Shown: positions 37,370 through 45,631 of the stretch, in pieces | Layout: each line of letters starts with the position of its first letter | How positions within the stretch are numbered: the first letter of the stretch is position 1 | Source: Sphingomonas paeninsulae | GTDB taxonomy: Bacteria > Pseudomonadota > Alphaproteobacteria > Sphingomonadales > Sphingomonadaceae | Length of the DNA: 64,000 nucleotides | Assembly: GCF_003660165.1 (NCBI RefSeq) | Contig: NZ_CP032829.1 | Span: 2,803,001-2,867,000 of the forward strand | Direction: 5' to 3' | Notes under the pieces: generated by a model | What the model was told of the DNA's origin: nothing | The model's database searches: none | Seen by the model: the letters and a program-made list of their open reading frames with translations, nothing else | Translations under genes and position numbers: made by a program

Positions 37370-38428
37370 TCAAACCGCTATACGAGCGGACTGGGCGGCT
37401 TCCAACGGGCGCGAGTCGATCCATTCGTTGACGTCGAAGCTGCGCGGAATGAACTTCCACCGTGCGAGGAAATCCGTGAAATTCTGGAGGGCGGCGATCG
37501 ATTGCTCTGCCAGATCGGTTTTCAGTTTCGTCTGCGCGTCGTTGCCATAAGCGACCGACACCCAATACTCGCTCGCGTTGGTTTCGCGTGCAAGATAGCG
37601 GCGGACTTCCGATGCATTATCCTGTGCCCAAGCCTCCGCGCGCAACACCTGTTCGACTATCGTGACCGCTGCGTCGAAATGATTATCGAGCAGATGTGCA
37701 TCTACCGCCAATGTGCGTGGTGTGCCGTTATTGGCACGGATTAGTGGCTCGGGATGCGCGCCGGTGTCGATCACTGTGGTCAGGCCGAACTGATCAGCGA
37801 CCTGAGCGCCGTGTGCGCCCTTCAGGAAAATCGCATCAACCTCGCCGCGCAGCAGCGCAACTACTTCAAGGTTGCTGGCGCGCGCGCGACTTGGGCTGCG
37901 CCCGCGATACGCGGAAACGCCGTTTTCGTTCTTGGTTGCCTGATCGCTATAATGGCTTTCGATGTCCTGATCGATCAGTTCGACATCGGCGACGGTCAGA
38001 CCTTCAAGGCTCAGGGCATTTTCAAGTCCACGTATCGCCTGCGCACGCGTGAAATCGATCTCGACATTCTTCCAGTTAGGCAGACCAAAGCGCCGCCCCT
38101 TCAGGTCATGCACCGATTTGATGCCGGAGTCCGGGTTTGCGAGAATCAACTGTGTTTCATCGGCCCATGAAAGGCCGATTACGCGCGTATCGCGTCCGAT
38201 TGCCTTTGCGCTGATTGCGGGAATATTGCCGCCGTGGCGCACGGAGTTTTGAAGTGTATGGCTGAAATGCGATTCACGCGTTGCGAAGTCATTTGATTCA
38301 AGCAGGGATGAAACCCTGGTGCCCTGTGCGCGGAAAGCGTCTTCCAGCCATCCCTGTTGAATGGCGATGCCAAGTCCGGTGGGAACGGGACAACGAGTGT
38401 ACCATAGAGTGTCGAGCGAGTTAGCCAT
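37370..38428 (-). CDS. DszB-like desulfinase paralogue 2 (SsuA-fold, no signal peptide)
   Basis: 352 aa with the fold of sulfonate-binding proteins but no signal peptide, so it is cytoplasmic. The N-terminus DTLWYTRCPVPTGLGIAIQQ matches the DszB active-site segment (NCPVPN). Cys13 corresponds to the nucleophile Cys27, His54 to His60 and Arg64 (RHGGN) to Arg70 of Rhodococcus 2'-hydroxybiphenyl-2-sulfinate desulfinase, with the same 10-residue His-Arg spacing. I therefore infer a C-S hydrolase releasing sulfite from a sulfinate rather than a transport protein. An AAGGA ribosome site precedes the ATG, 17 nt after the monooxygenase gene. The substrate is unknown. Confidence 0.78.
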   Translation of the reverse strand: MANSLDTLWYTRCPVPTGLGIAIQQGWLEDAFRAQGTRVSSLLESNDFATRESHFSHTLQNSVRHGGNIPAISAKAIGRDTRVIGLSWADETQLILANPDSGIKSVHDLKGRRFGLPNWKNVEIDFTRAQAIRGLENALSLEGLTVADVELIDQDIESHYSDQATKNENGVSAYRGRSPSRARASNLEVVALLRGEVDAIFLKGAHGAQVADQFGLTTVIDTGAHPEPLIRANNGTPRTLAVDAHLLDNHFDAAVTIVEQVLRAEAWAQDNASEVRRYLARETNASEYWVSVAYGNDAQTKLKTDLAEQSIAALQNFTDFLARWKFIPRSFDVNEWIDSRPLEAAQSARIAV

Positions 38429-38445
38429 GATGCTGATTTCCTTCG

Positions 38446-39807
38446 TCAGGAGACGGGGGCGAGAATGGGCGCAGGCTGGGCTTTCGGCACAGCTTCACGG
38501 GCAATCTGCGGACGCGGCAAGTGCAGATGTTCACGCAGTGTCGTGCCTTCGTATTCGGTTCGGAACAGGCCACGTCGTTGCAGCTCTGGCACGACCTGAT
38601 CGACGAATTCAGTGAGCGAACTCGGCAAAAGCGGTGGGATCAGGTTGAAACCGTCTGCCGCATCGCGTTCGAACCAATCCTGAATCTGGTCGGCGATTTG
38701 GATTGGTGTACCGATCGCAACGCGGTGGCCGCGCACTGCATTGAAGCGTAAGAATAATTGCCGGATCGACAGGTTTTCGCGGCGTGCGAGCGCCGTCAAT
38801 TGTCGCCAGCGGCCTTTGCCATTCTCAGGGTCGGGAAGATCGGGAAGTGGACCGTCGAGCGGATAGGCACTGACGTCGTGGCCCATTAAATTGAGTTCGC
38901 CGGAGAAATCGACTGCCGATTCCAGCGCGCCGAACTTGTCCTGTGCTTCTTGCTGGCTGCTACCGATTGCAAAGGACAGGCCCGGCATCACCTTCAGAGT
39001 GTCGGGGTCGCGGCCATGATTTGCCATGCGGCCCTTCACATCGGCGTAAAAAATCTGGGCTTCCTCGATGAACTGTGCAGCAGCGTAAATCATTTCGGCA
39101 TATTTTGCGGCGAATTCGCGACCCGCTTCCGAATTACCAGCCTGAACGAATATTGGATGACCTTGAACCGGTCGTGCGGTGTCGAGCACTGTGCTGATCT
39201 GAAAATGCTTGCCGTGATGCTGCACGGGATGAACGTCGTTTGGGTTGAGGTAGATGCCGCTTTCCGGGTTGGCATTTTCGAAGGCGTCGTCTTCCCAACT
39301 GTCCCACAACTTCCGCGCAACATCGACAAACTCGGAGGCACGCTCATAGCGTTCGGCGTGGGTCATCGGCTGGGTGCCATAGCTTTTGGCAGCGCCGTCA
39401 GTCAGCGACGAGACGATGTTCCACCCGATCCGGCCATCGCTAATGTGGTCAAGCGAGGCGAACCGACGGGCAAGCGCAAAAGGCTGCTCGTAATTCGTGT
39501 TCACCGTTGCCACGAGCCCGATTCGACTGGTGATGCTGGCGAGCGCGGCGGTGAGTGTCAGAGGTTCGAAATCGAGAAACGCGTGGCGACGTTCGATACC
39601 CTTGGTGCTATCACCACTTTGCCCGGCGAAATCCGCAAAGAAGGCTGTGTCCAGCTTTCCACGTTCGGCGGTCCGCACGAGATCGGCCCAATAATTGAAA
39701 TCGGGCCGCCCGCTCTTTGCTGAACCGGGCTGGCGCCAGGCTCCCGGATGATGCCCGTGCCGCGTCAGGAATACGCCGAGCGCGAGTTGCCGCTTTTTAT
39801 TGGTCAC
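38446..39807 (-). CDS. DszA/NtaA-family FMN-dependent monooxygenase
   Basis: 453 aa from a GTG at 39807 (AGGA 8 nt upstream); the longer upstream frame is non-coding. The length equals that of Rhodococcus DszA, the dibenzothiophene-sulfone monooxygenase, and the C-terminus FVDQVVPELQRRGLFRTEYE followed by GTTLREHL is nearly the DszA ending. Other family landmarks are ASLDHISDGRIGWNIVSSLT and HGKHFQISTVLDTARPVQGH then PIFVQAG. The family uses FMNH2 and O2 to oxidise sulfones, nitrilotriacetate, EDTA or similar. Flanked by DszB-like genes in one operon, it probably makes the sulfinate that they hydrolyse. The exact substrate is not readable from sequence. Confidence 0.9.
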   Translation of the reverse strand: MTNKKRQLALGVFLTRHGHHPGAWRQPGSAKSGRPDFNYWADLVRTAERGKLDTAFFADFAGQSGDSTKGIERRHAFLDFEPLTLTAALASITSRIGLVATVNTNYEQPFALARRFASLDHISDGRIGWNIVSSLTDGAAKSYGTQPMTHAERYERASEFVDVARKLWDSWEDDAFENANPESGIYLNPNDVHPVQHHGKHFQISTVLDTARPVQGHPIFVQAGNSEAGREFAAKYAEMIYAAAQFIEEAQIFYADVKGRMANHGRDPDTLKVMPGLSFAIGSSQQEAQDKFGALESAVDFSGELNLMGHDVSAYPLDGPLPDLPDPENGKGRWRQLTALARRENLSIRQLFLRFNAVRGHRVAIGTPIQIADQIQDWFERDAADGFNLIPPLLPSSLTEFVDQVVPELQRRGLFRTEYEGTTLREHLHLPRPQIAREAVPKAQPAPILAPVS

Positions 39808-39841
39808 GGTGCAGTCCTTTGAAGAGTGAAAAGCCGGAGCA

Positions 39842-40588
39842 TTATTCGGCTGCCTGAGCCGTTGGTTCGGCATAGTGGATGGTGCCGTCGTCAGCGACGC
39901 TGGCATCCTTGGGTACGAGTTTCCCCATCTTCCACTGCTGTTCCAGCACACCGGGACCGAATGGCTTTGATCCACCAAGGGCTGCCCCGAGAATCTGGAA
40001 CTGAGCGCCTTCCTCAAGCAACACGATGTTGTCTGTCAGGTCTCGCAGACCCTTCCAGCTCCAAACTGTCGCGCCGCCATTGGCTTCTACGATGGCGGGA
40101 ACCTGCCGGTCTTTCTCGATCGCCTCTAGGATGAAATCGACCTCTGCCTGACGACGATTGATGTAAACGGGCAGTTCCGCCGTGAAGCGGAAGCGACGGT
40201 TCGGCACATAGAGAAGAGGGAGGGTCTGGTGTGCTTGAGAATAGGCGCCAAGGTGTGGGGTGTGAACGTGGCTAATCGCCTGAACATCGGGGTGGGTACG
40301 AAATAGTTTTAGATAGCGTGCCGTACCGCCGGGAGGCTCACTCCAATAGCTGTTGCCGTCAAAGTCAACGACGCCCGTCTTCGGGCGGTCGGGATCTTCT
40401 TGCCAAAGACCCTGATAATTCAAGGTGACGATCTTGTCCTCGCCGGGAATGCGAACTCCAAAGAAAAGTGTTCCACTTGGTGAGATGGTACGTGTCTCGC
40501 GCAACACGCGAAAGGCGCGGCTTGCCTCTTTTTCGATGCTGACGACGAAAGCGATGGTTTCGGGTGAAAGACCGGACTGGGTGGACAT
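39842..40588 (-). CDS. Class II aldolase/adducin-fold protein with altered active site
   Basis: 248 aa from the ATG at 40588 (AAGGA upstream; the upstream frame to 40981 is antisense to a neighbour). The two zinc-binding histidines of the family are present in ISHVHTPHLGAYS (H107, H109). The expected third His of the NHG motif is Gly (EANGGATVW). The catalytic PSSE-type segment is replaced by EPPGGT, without the glutamate. It may therefore not be an aldolase and could have been recruited for another reaction or a binding role. It lies 13 nt downstream of a DszB-like gene and 34 nt upstream of the DszA-like gene, which implies a role in the same pathway. Confidence 0.82.
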   Translation of the reverse strand: MSTQSGLSPETIAFVVSIEKEASRAFRVLRETRTISPSGTLFFGVRIPGEDKIVTLNYQGLWQEDPDRPKTGVVDFDGNSYWSEPPGGTARYLKLFRTHPDVQAISHVHTPHLGAYSQAHQTLPLLYVPNRRFRFTAELPVYINRRQAEVDFILEAIEKDRQVPAIVEANGGATVWSWKGLRDLTDNIVLLEEGAQFQILGAALGGSKPFGPGVLEQQWKMGKLVPKDASVADDGTIHYAEPTAQAAE

Positions 40589-40601
40589 AGCGATGCTTCC
40601 T

Positions 40602-41705
40602 TTATGCGAGGGCGTGAGGCTGGGTGTTGCGCCCTGAATTGAGAGCGAGCGCGGCTTCCAGAGGACGGGCATCGACCCAGTCGGCGAGCGCGAAATTCGC
40701 GTCGAGAAAGCCGTAGGTGAAAAGGAACTTCTTCTGTTGGTCGAGCAGCGCCAGCCGCTCTGTATCGAGCGTCGGATGAAGCCCCTCGTGCAGTCGGCCA
40801 TAGGCCTTATCGACCGCTTCGGCACTGCCATCAGTCTCGAACTCGAGGATCTCGCGCAACTTACCGGGGTGCTCCGCGACCCAATCGGCAGCACGCAATG
40901 TGGTGGCGAGGAAGCGAACCACCAGATCGAAATTATTATCCAGCAGGCTCTGATGCACGGTGATTGGACGTGGCGTCCCATTGTTCACGCGAAAACGGCG
41001 GTCTGGAATCGCGTCGAGGTTGACCGCAATGACAAGGCCTGCCGCGCGCGCGCCGTCGATAGCGGATGCCCCCTTGACGTAGATCGCATCAACATCGCCA
41101 GCGACCAGAGCTTCGATCGGCCATAATCGGCCAAGTCCACTCCGGCGCGGGCCGAGATCGCGCCCGCTGCCGCCAATGTTGCGGAGACGGTCTTCTGTTT
41201 CCACCAACTCCACATCGTCAAAAGTAAGCCCCGCAGAGGCAAGCACACCTTTATAGCCATGCAGAGACATGCCACGTGCGATACTCGTGCCGCGCACATG
41301 GCTTGGGATATCGTTCTGGCTCCATCCCGGCAGGGCAAGGCGGCGTCCATTGAGGTCGGCAGCGTTGCGAATGCCTGTGTCGGGGCGCGTTAGGATCAAC
41401 TGGCTTTCCTCGATCCAGGTAAGGCCGACAAGTTTGGTAGGTTCGCCCTGCGCGCGGGCCGCGATTGAGAGCATATTGCCGCCCTCACGGATCAGAGTGG
41501 GGAGGCGGTGATCGTAATGGTGACGACCTAGTTCCGAGCCGGATTCCTGGAGCGTTCGCACCGTAATGCCATCGCCCGCGAACTCCTCTGTTAGCCATCC
41601 TAGTTTATAGGCGATGCCCGTCGCGGTCGGGACAGGGCAACGGGTGAACCAAAGTTCGTTTGGCAACGTGTCCGCCGAGGCGGAGCGTTCGAGCGTCGTT
41701 GCCAT
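40602..41705 (-). CDS. DszB-like desulfinase paralogue 1 (SsuA-fold, no signal peptide)
   Basis: 367 aa from the ATG at 41705 (GGAG 7 nt upstream). It is cytoplasmic by absence of a signal peptide. The segment NELWFTRCPVPTATGIAYKL holds Cys23 at the DszB nucleophile position, and RHHYDHRLPTLIREGG holds His63 and Arg73 at the DszB His60/Arg70 spacing. The rest follows the SsuA/DszB periplasmic-binding fold (NAADLNGRRLALPGWS; GDVDAIYVKGASA). It is the first gene of the operon and is preceded by a perfect sigma-54 promoter. Database annotation would probably call it an ABC substrate-binding protein; the conserved triad argues for an enzyme. Confidence 0.78.
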   Translation of the reverse strand: MATTLERSASADTLPNELWFTRCPVPTATGIAYKLGWLTEEFAGDGITVRTLQESGSELGRHHYDHRLPTLIREGGNMLSIAARAQGEPTKLVGLTWIEESQLILTRPDTGIRNAADLNGRRLALPGWSQNDIPSHVRGTSIARGMSLHGYKGVLASAGLTFDDVELVETEDRLRNIGGSGRDLGPRRSGLGRLWPIEALVAGDVDAIYVKGASAIDGARAAGLVIAVNLDAIPDRRFRVNNGTPRPITVHQSLLDNNFDLVVRFLATTLRAADWVAEHPGKLREILEFETDGSAEAVDKAYGRLHEGLHPTLDTERLALLDQQKKFLFTYGFLDANFALADWVDARPLEAALALNSGRNTQPHALA

Positions 41706-41744
41706 TCTAATTCTCCATCGCGGTTTGTGCTTGCCGGAAAGAGA

Positions 41745-41759
41745 GCAAGGGGCGTGCCA
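41745..41759 (-). promoter_or_regulatory. Sigma-54 promoter for the desulfinase/monooxygenase operon
   Basis: The minus strand reads TGGCACGCCCCTTGC followed by T: exact -24 (TGGCACG) and -12 (TTGCT) elements with the obligatory 10 bases between GG and GC. It lies 40 nt before the start codon of the first DszB-like gene. Confidence 0.85.
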
Positions 41760-41867
41760 ATCGACGTGCAACTGGGAACCGAGACAATCAGAGGAACAGC
41801 AGGCGGAAAGTTGCGCGATATTCAGCAGCAGCCGTGGTGAGTTTTCACCGCCGCGTGGACGATCCGC

Positions 41868-43028
41868 TCAGATCAGGCCAAAATTCTTCAGGTGAGTGCG
41901 CACGACGTTGCGCGTCACGCCAAGCGCAGCGGCGGTCTTGATCTGGTTCGATCCGCATTGTTGAAACGTCTCTGTCACCACCGCGCTGACGAGCCGGTCG
42001 AGCAGCGCCTCATGACTTCCATCGAGCAACTTTGTCACCAAAGGGCGGACGATGTCTTCTAACGCGATCGATGTGCCACTGGCCTGCAACGCTATTTCGC
42101 CCGCGAGTAATGGACCGGCGTATGACGGGGATGGGTAGGGGGTCATTGGCCCACCTGTCGGCAAGGCGAGATCTTCGATCTCTATCACCCCTTCCTGGCA
42201 TAACAGGGTTGCACGATAGATGGCATTCTCCAACTCGCGAATATTGCCAGGCCAGCTATAATGATGAAGCGTTTCCTCCGCAGCGGCGCTGAGATCGAGG
42301 CGGCGGGGCTGGATCTTGTCGCCATAGATTTGAAGAAAATGCCGTGCCAGCGGCAGTATGTCGGCGCGGCGCTCGCGCAGGGGCAGCAACGGCAGCGTCA
42401 CCACCTGGAGGCGGTAAAAAAGATCCGCGCGAAAGTTACCATCCGCGACCGACTGTTGAAGATCGACGTTGGTCGCCGCGATCACGCGCACGTCGAGTGG
42501 GATTGGCGTGCGCGATCCGAGCCGCACCACCTCGCGCTCCTGTAACACGCGAAGCAACTTTACCTGCAGCGACAGAGGCAGATCGCCGATTTCATCGAGA
42601 AACAACGTGCCGCCGCTTGCAGCCTCGAACCAGCCGGCGCGAGCCGTATGCGCGCCGGTGTAGGCACCCTTTTCATAACCGAACAGTTCGCCTTCGATCA
42701 GCGCTTCCGAGAACGCGCCGCAATTAATCGCCAGAAAGGGACCCTTTGCTCGGTTGCTCAGTGAATGGACGTAACGCGCAACGAGTTCCTTACCCGTACC
42801 AGTCTCACCAATCACCAGAATATTGGCATCGCTGGGTGCAGTCTTTTCGATAAGGGGTACCAGCGCGCGTGATCGCGGGTCGGAAAAGATGAATGCGCGC
42901 GCCCGAACGCTTACCGAGTGATGTTTTTCGGAGTCGAACGCCAGCAACGAGCGTCCGCTCGGGTGCTTGGTTTCCGTCACGCCGATCTCGACGCGCTTTG
43001 TTACATCTGTGTGCGGGACTGCGACCAT
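41868..43028 (-). CDS. Sigma-54-dependent transcriptional activator without sensor domain
   Basis: 386 aa. A short N-terminus of about 45 residues replaces the usual receiver or ligand domain, as in PspF or SfnR. The AAA+ domain has Walker A GETGTGK (74-80), the sigma-54 contact loop as GAYTGA (121-126, Tyr for the usual Phe), Walker B TLFLDE (141-146) and [20 protein letters not shown] later. A Fis-type helix-turn-helix ends the protein ([20 protein letters not shown]). It lies between the desulfinase genes and is probably the activator of the six sigma-54-type promoters found around it. With no sensor domain, control may occur through its own expression, for example under sulfate starvation as for SfnR; this is inference. 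Confidence 0.93.
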   Translation of the reverse strand: MVAVPHTDVTKRVEIGVTETKHPSGRSLLAFDSEKHHSVSVRARAFIFSDPRSRALVPLIEKTAPSDANILVIGETGTGKELVARYVHSLSNRAKGPFLAINCGAFSEALIEGELFGYEKGAYTGAHTARAGWFEAASGGTLFLDEIGDLPLSLQVKLLRVLQEREVVRLGSRTPIPLDVRVIAATNVDLQQSVADGNFRADLFYRLQVVTLPLLPLRERRADILPLARHFLQIYGDKIQPRRLDLSAAAEETLHHYSWPGNIRELENAIYRATLLCQEGVIEIEDLALPTGGPMTPYPSPSYAGPLLAGEIALQASGTSIALEDIVRPLVTKLLDGSHEALLDRLVSAVVTETFQQCGSNQIKTAAALGVTRNVVRTHLKNFGLI

Positions 43029-43054
43029 GGGTTCCTACCGATCTAGCCGAAGGA

Positions 43055-43085
43055 CTAACTAACAAAATTCCTACTGGTTAGCTAG
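43055..43085. promoter_or_regulatory. Imperfect inverted repeat upstream of the sigma-54 activator gene
   Basis: Arms CTAACTAAC and GTTAGCTAG (one mismatch) with a 13-base spacer lie 27 nt before the activator start codon and after the stop of the upstream gene. It could be an operator or a weak hairpin; there is no T-run. Confidence 0.3.
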
Positions 43086-43107
43086 GAAATAGAGGGTGCG
43101 CCCTAGC

Positions 43108-44193
43108 TTAGCTTTCACGCGTCGCCAAAGGGTTTGGGCCAGTCTTGGCGCGGTGGCGAAGTGCGGCCTGCAGCGGGCGGTTATCGACCCAGCGATCAAT
43201 ATCCACCGCCGTCTCGATAAAACCATGATGCCATAGGAAGTTAGCTTGCTTGCGCAGCATCTCCACGCGATCTGCTGATAAGTCTGGATGAAGCGAACGA
43301 TGGAAGTCGTTGCGATATGCCGCATCGACGCCGGCGATGCCGGACAGCGTTTCCTGCGCCAGAATAGGCTTTAGTTCCGCCAGATTCGTCGATGCCCAAT
43401 CGGCGGCGCGAAGGCTTTGCACAAGAAACCGGACAACCAGATCGAAATGATGTTCGATCATATGTTCATGCACGGTGATCGGGCGTGGCGTACCATTATT
43501 CACGCGCGCGAGTCGGCTGGGATAGGCATCGAGATCGATGCCGACCGATAAGCCCAGCCGTGCAGCGGTCTCGGCTGCTGCGGCACCTTTGACGTAAACG
43601 GCATCGACACGACCAACGGCCAGCCATTCCAGTCCAAGCCAGAGACGGCGCATACCCGCTGAGCTAGATTGTTCGACCGGCGGTGCGGGTACGTCCACCA
43701 GTTGCACATCCTCCAGGTCGAGGCCGCCCAAAGCCAGCGCGCTCTTGATGCCATGCAGAGACATGCCGCGCGCGATGCTTTCACCATGCGAGCGGGCGAA
43801 GCCGGGAAGTGCGAACCGCAACCCCTTTAGATCGGCGGGCTCCATCACCCGCGTCTCGGGTCGAACCATGATCGTCTGTCGCTCGTCGATCCATGTCAGA
43901 CCGATCACCCGTGTTGGTGCCCCCAGCGCGCGCGCGGCGAGAGCCTGAATATTGCCTCCTTCACGGAAGAGATAGCGCGCCTGAAGATCGGGATCGGCCG
44001 CGACGAGATTGAGTCCTGCCTCTCGCACGCGTTTCACCGTCAATCCGTCTCGTCCGAATTCCTCGGCCATCCAGCCGAGTGCCCAAGCAACCCCTGAAGC
44101 TGCCGGAACGGGGCACCGTGTCATCCAAATACAATCTGGGCCAGCTTCGCCGGAGCCAGCTTGAGGGGGCAACGCCGAACGACGTCCTGACAT
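43108..44193 (-). CDS. DszB-like paralogue 3, catalytic His replaced by Asp
   Basis: 361 aa, same family and also without signal peptide (IWMTRCPVPAASGVAWALGW). Cys27 is at the nucleophile position and Arg77 (REGGN) at the Arg70 position. The residue ten before the arginine, His in DszB and the other two paralogues, is Asp67 here. It may therefore have a changed mechanism or act as a binding or regulatory protein. AAGG lies 6 nt before the ATG. It is the first gene after a perfect sigma-54 promoter, and the activator gene follows 79 nt downstream, so transcription from here would also raise activator levels. Confidence 0.75.
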   Translation of the reverse strand: MSGRRSALPPQAGSGEAGPDCIWMTRCPVPAASGVAWALGWMAEEFGRDGLTVKRVREAGLNLVAADPDLQARYLFREGGNIQALAARALGAPTRVIGLTWIDERQTIMVRPETRVMEPADLKGLRFALPGFARSHGESIARGMSLHGIKSALALGGLDLEDVQLVDVPAPPVEQSSSAGMRRLWLGLEWLAVGRVDAVYVKGAAAAETAARLGLSVGIDLDAYPSRLARVNNGTPRPITVHEHMIEHHFDLVVRFLVQSLRAADWASTNLAELKPILAQETLSGIAGVDAAYRNDFHRSLHPDLSADRVEMLRKQANFLWHHGFIETAVDIDRWVDNRPLQAALRHRAKTGPNPLATRES

Positions 44194-44284
44194 CTGACCT
44201 TCTCTCCCGTTCTTAGCGGCGCTCTCAGCACTGCCTTTAATATTAGACGCACAAAAGGTTGGCGCGCATCAGCAAAGACCATCA

Positions 44285-44299
44285 GCAAAGCGCGTGCCA
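44285..44299 (-). promoter_or_regulatory. Sigma-54 promoter for DszB-like paralogue 3 and the activator
   Basis: The minus strand reads TGGCACGCGCTTTGC followed by T, a full consensus match with correct spacing, about 92 nt upstream of the start at 44193. Confidence 0.85.
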
Positions 44300-44331
44300 A
44301 AGCGTCTCCTGTCTGTCCTGGCGGGACGATC

Positions 44332-44345
44332 AGTGGTGCACCACT
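44332..44345. promoter_or_regulatory. Perfect 14-bp palindrome between two divergent sigma-54 promoters
   Basis: AGTGGTGCACCACT lies 33 bp from the left-facing and 106 bp from the right-facing -24 element. Its position suits an activator binding site serving both promoters. Confidence 0.45.
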
Positions 44346-44451
44346 CTCAATCGCTGAAATCCGCGCAGTACCAGTGGCCGCGTTGCTCCGAATTGCGCAG
44401 TCGGCGCACGGATCAACGATTTGCCATGGTGTGTTCCGTGGGCTTTCCGAT

Positions 44452-44466
44452 TGGCACGCGAAGTGC
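44452..44466 (+). promoter_or_regulatory. Sigma-54-type promoter for the sulfonate transport operon
   Basis: TGGCACGCGAAGTGC has the consensus -24 element and GC at the exact spacing; the -12 box is GTGC instead of TTGC. It ends 28 nt before the start codon of the substrate-binding gene and just before its ribosome site. Confidence 0.65.
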
Positions 44467-44494
44467 ATCGGGCCACTCGAACAAGGAGTTTCGT

Positions 44495-45631
44495 GTGGCG
44501 AGTAAGACAAAATTCGGAGGATCATGGGCGATTGGTGCTGTCGTTCTGGCGCTGATCGCCGGATTGATCGCATTTCAGTTCCGCGGCCATGATGCCAAGG
44601 ACGATCGATCGCCAAAGACGGTAACGATCGCCGGTATCGCATATCCCTATGAAGGCGGTCAGGTCTTCAATGGCGTTACCGGGGTCGTAATCAAACAGGG
44701 GTGGCTGAAAAACGAACTTGCCAAACGCGGCGTAAACCTCATCTTTACACCCGTACCGACGGCGGTCGGCGGCCCAATGATCAACGAAGCTTTCTCCGGT
44801 AAGCGCATCGATTTCGCCTCTTATGGCGACTTTCCGGCGATCATCGCCGTTTCGGGCGGCGTGCCGCTCAAGCTGTTGGTTCCGATCGGTGAAGGTCAGA
44901 ATTCCTATCTCGTCGTCCGCAACGGCCTCGCTGCCAAAAGCATTGTTGATCTGAAGGGTAAGCGGATTGCGCTGCATCGCGGCCGACCATGGGAACTGCC
45001 GTTTTCCAAGCTTGTCGAAGCAAACGGTTTGAAGCTCAGCGACTTCACGATCGTCAACATCAATCCCGCCGCCACGCCTGCGGCGCTTGCGTCGGGTAAT
45101 GTTGACGCCACTTTCCTGCTCTCGGATGGTCTTCTGCTCGAGCAGAAGGGGATGGGGCATGTAATCTGGTCCACCAAAGAGGCGCCCGCCGATTGGAAGA
45201 TGCGTGCGGAATTGTTCGGTCGGGGCGATTTCGCCGGTGAAAATCCCGCCCTTACTCAGCTCGTTGTTGATGCCTATGTCCGTGCCGCAGCCTGGTCTGC
45301 GCAGGAGGTGAACCAAGCCAGCGTGATTCATGACGCGGCGCGGGGTGCAATGCCGGAAGCGATCGTTGCCAGGGATTACGCCGGCTCCGGTATCGCGTGG
45401 CGTGATCGGTTCTCGCCTTTGTTCGCAGCCGATGTGACGGACCATTATCGTTCGGTTGCGGAATATACCTTCGCTCGGGGACTGGTGCGTAGCAAAGTCG
45501 ATACGGTTGCACTTCTGGACGACCGCTTCGTTACCAAATCACTGCAAAATCTGGATCTCGAGGGGTTCTGGAATGCTACGAGAACGCTTCCTGCCGCCCA
45601 GACCGACAAAGCATCGGGAGCGCGTCCCTGA
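44495..45631 (+). CDS. Sulfonate/nitrate-type ABC transporter substrate-binding protein (SsuA-like)
   Basis: 378 aa from a GTG at 44495 with AAGGAG 6 nt upstream; the frame before it includes the promoter and is not coding. Unlike the three DszB-like paralogues it has an N-terminal export signal or anchor (IGAVVLALIAGLIAFQF), so it is the true periplasmic receptor. The SsuA fold shows in INEAFSGKRIDFASYGDFPA, SIVDLKGKRIALHRGRPWEL and LASGNVDATFLLSDGLLL. The RCPVP motif is absent. Its stop overlaps the first permease start. The likely ligands are organosulfonates, from its neighbours ssuD and the monooxygenases. Confidence 0.88.
   Translation: MASKTKFGGSWAIGAVVLALIAGLIAFQFRGHDAKDDRSPKTVTIAGIAYPYEGGQVFNGVTGVVIKQGWLKNELAKRGVNLIFTPVPTAVGGPMINEAFSGKRIDFASYGDFPAIIAVSGGVPLKLLVPIGEGQNSYLVVRNGLAAKSIVDLKGKRIALHRGRPWELPFSKLVEANGLKLSDFTIVNINPAATPAALASGNVDATFLLSDGLLLEQKGMGHVIWSTKEAPADWKMRAELFGRGDFAGENPALTQLVVDAYVRAAAWSAQEVNQASVIHDAARGAMPEAIVARDYAGSGIAWRDRFSPLFAADVTDHYRSVAEYTFARGLVRSKVDTVALLDDRFVTKSLQNLDLEGFWNATRTLPAAQTDKASGARP

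Noticed and set aside
39842-40981. Long form of the aldolase-like frame starting at 40981
   Set aside because: The first 131 residues are antisense to the DszB-like gene and have shadow-like composition. The ATG at 40588 has a ribosome site and begins the recognisable domain.
37370-44193. Annotation of the three RCPVP proteins as periplasmic substrate-binding proteins of the sulfonate importer
   Set aside because: None has a signal peptide, all carry the DszB Cys motif, and the importer already has its own receptor (44495) with an export signal and no such motif.
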